A program made the position numbers and the translations under genes. The notes beneath the pieces are model-generated. The model was not told the DNA's origin. It saw only the letters and a list, made by a program, of their open reading frames with translations, and made no database searches. A stretch of DNA of 64,000 nucleotides from Hemibagrus wyckioides (Eukaryota; Chordata; Actinopteri; Siluriformes; Bagridae), in the NCBI RefSeq assembly GCF_019097595.1, contig NC_080712.1, positions 24,571,146-24,635,145 of the forward strand, read 5' to 3'. Below are positions 58,501 through 64,000 of this stretch, one piece after another (position 1 is the stretch's first letter; each line of letters begins with the position of its first letter).

Positions 58501-59005
58501 ATTCTGAAGAAGAAAAAGCCCATAACTAATGCTTAAAGCAGTTTAGGACATAAACAGAGAAAATGCACAGCGGCATGATGTTGGTATCACTCTCTTCTTT
58601 GGAAGCCGTCTTCACTAACAGACTCTGAATACATCTTAATTCATCTTTTGTTGACGATATGTATACTGTGCAAACAAATGACATATGTGCCAATAGCAAG
58701 GGCAGGTGCTCTAAGCTTTATTATTACTCAGTTTTGTTTTCATAAGTAGCTATGGAAAATATTGTTACTGGTTTTCATTATGGCAGCAGCATCCCCTCAC
58801 TGATAGCAAAACAGTGTGTGGAAAAGTGTGCTATAAAGCTACCACAGGCCTATTCAGTCATCAAAGCCAGACAGTAAAACCCACAGCAGACAAGACAATG
58901 CATTGTATACCACCAGCTGCATTAAAGGATGGTAAGGGGACACAAAAGAACCCGAGAATCCATGAAGATCAATGATGCTGTCATTTCACTGGAATGAATG
59001 ATCCG
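58501..59005. other. Spacer, nothing recognised
   Basis: May hold the 3' UTR of the exon chain just upstream on the minus strand; no other feature seen. Confidence 0.3.
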
Positions 59006-59469
59006 TCAAATAGCTCCATGTTCTCTTTTCTTGCACATTTCTGGGTCAAGTGAAATCTGGTCTTTAGCTTTGCTACTGAGGCCATCTGTAACAGAGTATG
59101 TAATGGAGTTCAACAAACATGATTTATGACAATAAAATTTCACAATAAGACCATTCAGACTAAAGAATTTCAGTTAGCAGATGTACCTTGGGGCAAGGTG
59201 ATACCTTCTGTTAGGATGTCTTGTACTTGATCTTGGTCTATAATGACGTCCTATGGGTTAAAAAAAAAATAGTGTATGCTTTCTAACGTTAGAGTCTACC
59301 TACAGACAAACAGCCAACACCACCAATGAACTGGAGTGTTTCTAAGCTGTGTGCAGTTTACCTTGCATGTGGAAATCTGGACCTCTCGGCTGCTGTCTAT
59401 GGGAGCCATCTAGGGTGCTAAAGAATTGGGGTTCCCATTCTCTGTGAAACTCTCCATCCATAGGCCTCC
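59006..59469 (-). CDS. Chain of three small exons, unidentified
   Basis: Three minus-strand exons with canonical splice sites: 59,362-59,469 (acceptor TTCCTCAG, donor AAG|GTAAAC), 59,205-59,250 (acceptor after a T-run, ATAG; donor GAAG|GTATCA) and from 59,085 (acceptor TTACAG) downwards. Two frames stay open across the splices. One begins at ATG 59,409 (MAPIDSSREVQISTCK, then DVIIDQDQVQDILTE, then GLSSKAKDQISLDPE...HGAI), giving 57 aa. The other is open through the whole first exon from its acceptor (RPMDGEFHREWEPQFFSTLD, then GRHYRPRSSTRHPNR) and ends WPQ-stop at ~59,076. The second would suit the C terminus of a longer gene. Neither protein is recognised; a non-coding transcript is also possible. 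Confidence 0.4.
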
Positions 59470-62453
59470 CTGAGGAAATGACAGTATCATTGAAACGTGA
59501 TTTTAATTATGGGGCTCGGTCCCTAATTTACTAAGGGATAGAGAAATTGCGAATCACTGGAAACATAAACCATATAATTCTCCAAAGCCTGAACTCCACC
59601 ACCACCTCCCCACAAGCCTGAGGCAGTGATTACCAGCTCAAATGCAGACATAAATTAGAGACAGACTCTTTTTTATACATATACTTGAATATCATATTTC
59701 TACTGACAGAATACACAATCTGAAGGGCAAAATAATCCCCTTCTAAGAAAAACAAGAAAAATGAAACCAAACCAGAAACACCAGTGAATGTTCTCTTTTG
59801 TCTTGCAGTTATGTAGGCAATTGTATTATTATGCATGTCAATGTGGTATTTTCACCCAGAAAAGAAATATTACTCCAGTGACATTTGTAATGCTTCTTCA
59901 TTAAAAAAACATAATAAATACAGCCAGATAAATATTGCATCTAGTGGTAGACTCTAGATGACACTACAAATAAACGAAGACATGCAGCAAACATGATATA
60001 GTGTTAGTGTAAACATAAACAAAGCTTGCCACCAAGACACAACATGCGTTTCTTACACTGTTCAACATCAATAGAAAAAACAGATGGAGATGATTTCACC
60101 ACAAGGTCTCTTTTAATCATGCTAAGGAGCCACAGTATGCTGGATATCAGTGAAAAGAAGCAGGGCTCCAGGAGTTTTTAACAGCCCCCACGTTATAATT
60201 TTGTTGTCTTGTTATGTTACTTAATATAGCTCACATCCTTTTAAAAAAAAAACTATTCTTGTTATGACAAAGCAGTGGCCGTATCTAAAGTTGGCTGCAG
60301 AGTGTGTCATTGCAACAGAGCAGATGGTGTGTATTATGCAGGGGAAAGGATATTGTTTGTCTGCAAGAGGGACCACTGGATTATTCTCTGCAGTACAGTG
60401 TGTGCTCTGCTCTATCAGTCCATTCTTATGTTCATGTATTCTTCATGCACTGATGATCAGGCTCTCGAAAAAGGAAATAATCACAGCATGATCAAACCTG
60501 CATAGTCGAAAGACAGCAATGTCTCCAGTTTTGCTTTGCAGCTCAGCGGTAGAGTGGATGAGGAGAATAATAATAATAATAATAATAATAAGCATCCCAG
60601 TATTCAGTTATTTTTTCCATGAGGCTGGGTAAGGTCAGTGGTTAAGCTTCTGTGCTTGTGAATGCCATGTCTCAGGTCTGCTGCTCAGCTACTTCTGAAG
60701 TCACTTCAGAGAAAAGTGTTTACCACACAAATAATTTACCTTTTAAAGCAACATTTTTTGTAGTTCTTTGTGGTTGGAAATTCAGATTTACCATGTGGAT
60801 TAACTTGTACAAAAAAAAAAGCTGCTCTCTCACCATGCTGAAGTCGGCATGGAAAACTACGGACAGTAGAGCCATGTCTTCTGCAGACTCTAAGCACCAG
60901 ATCGCGAAGTGTGAGAAACAGTGATACCCATGTAGGCTGCAAGGTAAACAACACACTCCATATTACTCAAAAAAAGAAAGACGTAATATGATTACTTTGA
61001 CAACATCACTGTTTGTGTTTTATTTTCAGCTACGTGTGATGGCTTGTGTGCAGTTTCTTATTGTCACTCTTCACAGACATAATGTGCTTGTTATTACACA
61101 AACTACATTTATAGCCTGTGTGGATATGCTCAGTATGAACTTAAATTTGTAATGCTTGTAGATGTTTTTGAAAAAAAAACAAAAAAACATTTACACATAA
61201 AAAAACAAGTAAAAAAAAAAAATCACACAAAATTTCAAACTGTGGGAAATTCAGATAGAAAAAAATTACAGGAGTGAAAATTTTGGGTTGAGTAATTAAG
61301 AAAAAAATTGGACTCCTGAGAAAGAGCAGACAAGCCAGCCTCTTAATCCAATGAGCTATTAAGTTCTTATTTAGAGTTAATGCATAATGGCAGGTGAAGG
61401 AGTACCACAATGATATTTCCCAGTTTTAAGTTTCTTATCTTGATATACAAAATGAAGAGGCAGTACTACTTGTTTAATGAGCTGTCTGTACAGGATATTA
61501 GTGACTACACAGCTATTTTTCATTAGCCAATCTATACCACAGTCAAGCCAGCTGCAGTAGAAACCCATGAGACCAGCTCTTATTTGACTATATATTGATT
61601 CATATTAAGGCAAAATATTGTGTAATGGTAGCTAATTAACAAACCAATAATAGAATTAAATAGAAAAGAGATACAAGAGATAAAGTACTTGTGCCTACTT
61701 ATGTTTTGTCTGCAAATCAAGCCAGATTCCATGTGTGCATATAGAGTATATGATCTGCACCCGATGCTTGCCGGAAAAACTGTTGCTAGTCTGGTTCAAA
61801 GCTAGAGCAGCATGTGTCAGACATATGGACCACTGGCTGGGACTGGCCTGACTCATCAAAGGAGATACTGTGGGCACTGGATAAACAATGTTACTCATCC
61901 ACAGCCTTTTGCCAGTTATTGATGAATACATAAAATGGGGTCCAAAAGTCTGAGAGTACTAGTGAAAATCTTCTACTTCTGATTCTTTTCTAATTCAATA
62001 TAACTATTTAATTACAAATTCTAATTATGCACAACTTGTTTACATGTATTTCAGAGTTTCTTATTATTTGGTACATGCCCTGTTTGCTTTAAACGTACAC
62101 TCAAGCTGGCATGTACAAAAGCTTATGATCCATTTTAGATCAAATCCATCAGCATGTCGTCTGAACACATGCTTCAGCAGAAGAGATTAGACAAAATCTG
62201 ACCTTTTTGTACAAAGCAGTTAACATGGGCAACACTTGCTTACATTTAAATAGGGAGCTAGAAATAGAATCCTAAATAGTAAATACTCAGGATATTAAAC
62301 ATTTACTTTTTTGTTTTAAATATTTCAAATTTCTAAAACCTTTTTTGTGTTTCCAAATAAAAAATGGATAACAATAGTCCACTGTAATATATTACATCTT
62401 TTCCTTACACCTTATAACACATTTAACATCTTCAACAAGCATACTCTACTTAC
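59470..62453. other. Intron or intergenic; no exon recognised
   Basis: If the exon at 62,454 and the chain at 59 kb belong to one minus-strand gene, this is intron. (ATA)n at 60,568-60,592, poly-A runs at ~61,170-61,225. A degraded tRNA-like A-box (tagctcattggattaagagg, minus, ~61,340-61,360) may be SINE debris. Confidence 0.35.
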
Positions 62454-62660
62454 ATTGCCCTCTAGCAGCTCCTCTTTAGCACAACCAGAATGTGCCTGTA
62501 GGTACTTAGAATGGAACAGCAAGCCATCAAACATTTTCCAAGGCATGAGCTCATTCATTGGAAAAGGAACTCCACAGGCACTATTGGCAGCAATCAGATA
62601 GGTTAGGCCCCGTACAAAGAGGGAACCAAGATGAACAGCCCTTGGGTCCACCTGAGGAAC
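62454..62660 (-). CDS. Internal exon of an unidentified protein-coding gene
   Basis: Open for exactly 69 codons with phase 0 at both ends, acceptor CTGATTTTGCAG and donor AAT|GTAAGT, both strong. It reads VPQVDPRAVHLGSLFVRGLT, then YLIAANSACGVPFPMNELMP, then WKMFDGLLFHSKYLQAHSGC and AKEELLEGN. Composition looks like a globular, mostly helical protein. I do not recognise the family. Neighbouring coding exons of the same gene presumably lie outside the window upstream and perhaps at 59.0-59.5 kb downstream. Confidence 0.7.
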
Positions 62661-64000
62661 CTGCAAAATCAGTTACACAAAGGATAAATTTAATATTGCA
62701 AGACTGAGGTTTAAAACCTCAAATCAGATAGACAAAGGTGAGTAATTAAAGTCCATTATATATTTGACTACACTAAGGCTACAGCACTTGGAATGTAAAC
62801 TGAAGAAAGAGTAGAGATAACGGGATGTGTGTGGGGGTGGAGGCAGATTCCCCCTCAACTGTCCACTGCTCACCTGGCCACCCCCCCCAGCAGAGAGAGA
62901 TAAGAGAAGGACTGACTGATTAGCGCCTGCGACACCAAAATGAAAGACTTGCCAACCACCTGCTCTGGTCTCAAACACAGCTTACACTAAAGTAAACAAA
63001 AGCACATGATGTCAAAAGCTTCAGCGGTGGCTAACGGCCCAAGCCTTTATATCATCAATTATAACATTACAATGATTAGGGGCTGGGTTTTCTTCTAAGA
63101 CTGCAATTCAGGTCATTTCTATTTATGGACTGCAACTCAATTCATTTCCTAGCTAAGTCATTATTGTACCTATTGAAAGCTGGACATTATTTGGGTTGTA
63201 CTGATTAAAAACAGATTCAAAAAAATTTCATGCTTGAAGACCTGCCAGCAAACATTTAGACAATGATTAGCAATGGTAGCTTGCTGTTAGGCGCAGAGAT
63301 AGAGTGCCGAGCTTTATTCTAAAAGCAAGAGCAGCAGCTGTTCTTCCAGCATTTGACCACAGAAACAATGAAAGCTGCTCCAGCCAGATGTCTGTGAAAC
63401 TAAGGCAGGGCCTCAGGGCACAGATTAACATTAATGGTAACTCTTAACCTTCTGAGCAGATCATTCACCTGTGTGAGGGTGCATCTGTGCCATTACATGT
63501 CCTGAAACATTCATGTATGGAGAAGAATACTAAACAATAGAGTCCAGTATACACAGGGGAAACAAAATGTATAGATATTGCACAAGAAGCAGTGAGTATT
63601 GGTTCACTACTGGGTTAAAATTTTTAATTTCATAAAGTTTCTCCAAAACATAAAATGCTAGTAGTTAGCAGTTAAGAGTGTGTAGTGGTTGTTGCTTTCG
63701 GCACACAGAGGCATCCGTGTGTGTATTCACATTCCCTCACTGTCACAAAGCAGCAAAGGAGGAGAGAGAGATTGAGGGGGGTATCAAGCAGCCCCAGGAG
63801 ACTCTCCTGCCATCTGTCTGGCTCTTAAAGCTTGCCTCGTCTCTCCCCCCGCCTCCTCCCCTGTGATCCCCCTTTCACATTTCAGGCAGATGTGACAGTG
63901 TTGCTCCTGATGGGACACAACAATAGTGTGTGCAACAGGTGCTCCTGCCTCCCTCCGGCACATGGGAGGCAGGAGAGCTTCACACACTTTCATCTGGCCA
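62661..64000. other. Intron or intergenic; possible conserved block at the end
   Basis: C/G-run-rich short stretch at ~62,880-62,890. About 63,680-64,000 is a balanced-complexity stretch (aggcagatgtgacagtgttg, caacaatagtgtgtgcaaca) with the look of a conserved regulatory element; no splice-bounded frame. Confidence 0.3.

Noticed and set aside
61320..61380. A functional tRNA gene
   Set aside because: Only an A-box-like segment is present; there is no plausible B-box or cloverleaf, so SINE debris is more likely.
1..64000. CRISPR arrays, bacterial operons, rRNA genes
   Set aside because: No regularly spaced repeats with unique spacers, no ribosome-binding-site organised gene runs and no rRNA-like sequence were seen; the DNA is clearly vertebrate.

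Overview
The window is genomic DNA from a ray-finned fish. The basis is spliced genes with GT-AG introns and fish-type transposons (Tc1/mariner, hAT, Rex/L2-like LINEs, tRNA-derived SINEs, Ty3/Gypsy). An otophysan such as a catfish is plausible but cannot be shown from sequence alone. No bacterial operons, CRISPR arrays or rRNA genes were seen.

Layout. 1-3.3 kb: the 5' half of PPM1G on the minus strand (six exons read base by base), with a GC-type splice donor and a promoter near 3.3-3.8 kb. 3.8-6.7 kb: a MITE, a SINE and a decayed LINE. 6.7-28.4 kb: a large nested inverted duplication. Its inner arms (about 12,481-17,973 and 19,700-25,310) are close to identical. Each carries one copy of a three-exon gene for a proline-rich protein built on a 21-bp tandem repeat, which I do not recognise. 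The loop holds two LINE tails in opposite orientation. Outer arms (about 6,705-7,870 and 27,245-28,355) share the same axis and include a 174-bp stretch with one mismatch. Between inner and outer arms lie hAT and Tc1 debris.

28.4-34.0 kb: a broken, still intron-bearing relative of cytoplasmic poly(A)-binding protein (PABPC) on the minus strand, split by a recent but coding-defective Ty3/Gypsy element (28,761-33,362). 34-64 kb: gene-poor DNA, probably intronic or intergenic, with Tc1, SINE and LINE remnants. Its few coding-like segments are a convincing 69-codon exon at 62,454-62,660 (minus), a short exon chain at 59,006-59,469 (minus) and a weaker candidate near 53.65-53.93 kb (plus).

The most interesting item is the palindrome with its duplicated gene. 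The arms differ by indels of 21, about 65 and about 80 bp, so they are not a read folded back on itself. The gene also shows internal tandem duplication: introns 1 and 2 share about 280 bp of homologous sequence. It looks like a young, lineage-restricted locus still changing by duplication, slippage and possibly arm-to-arm gene conversion.
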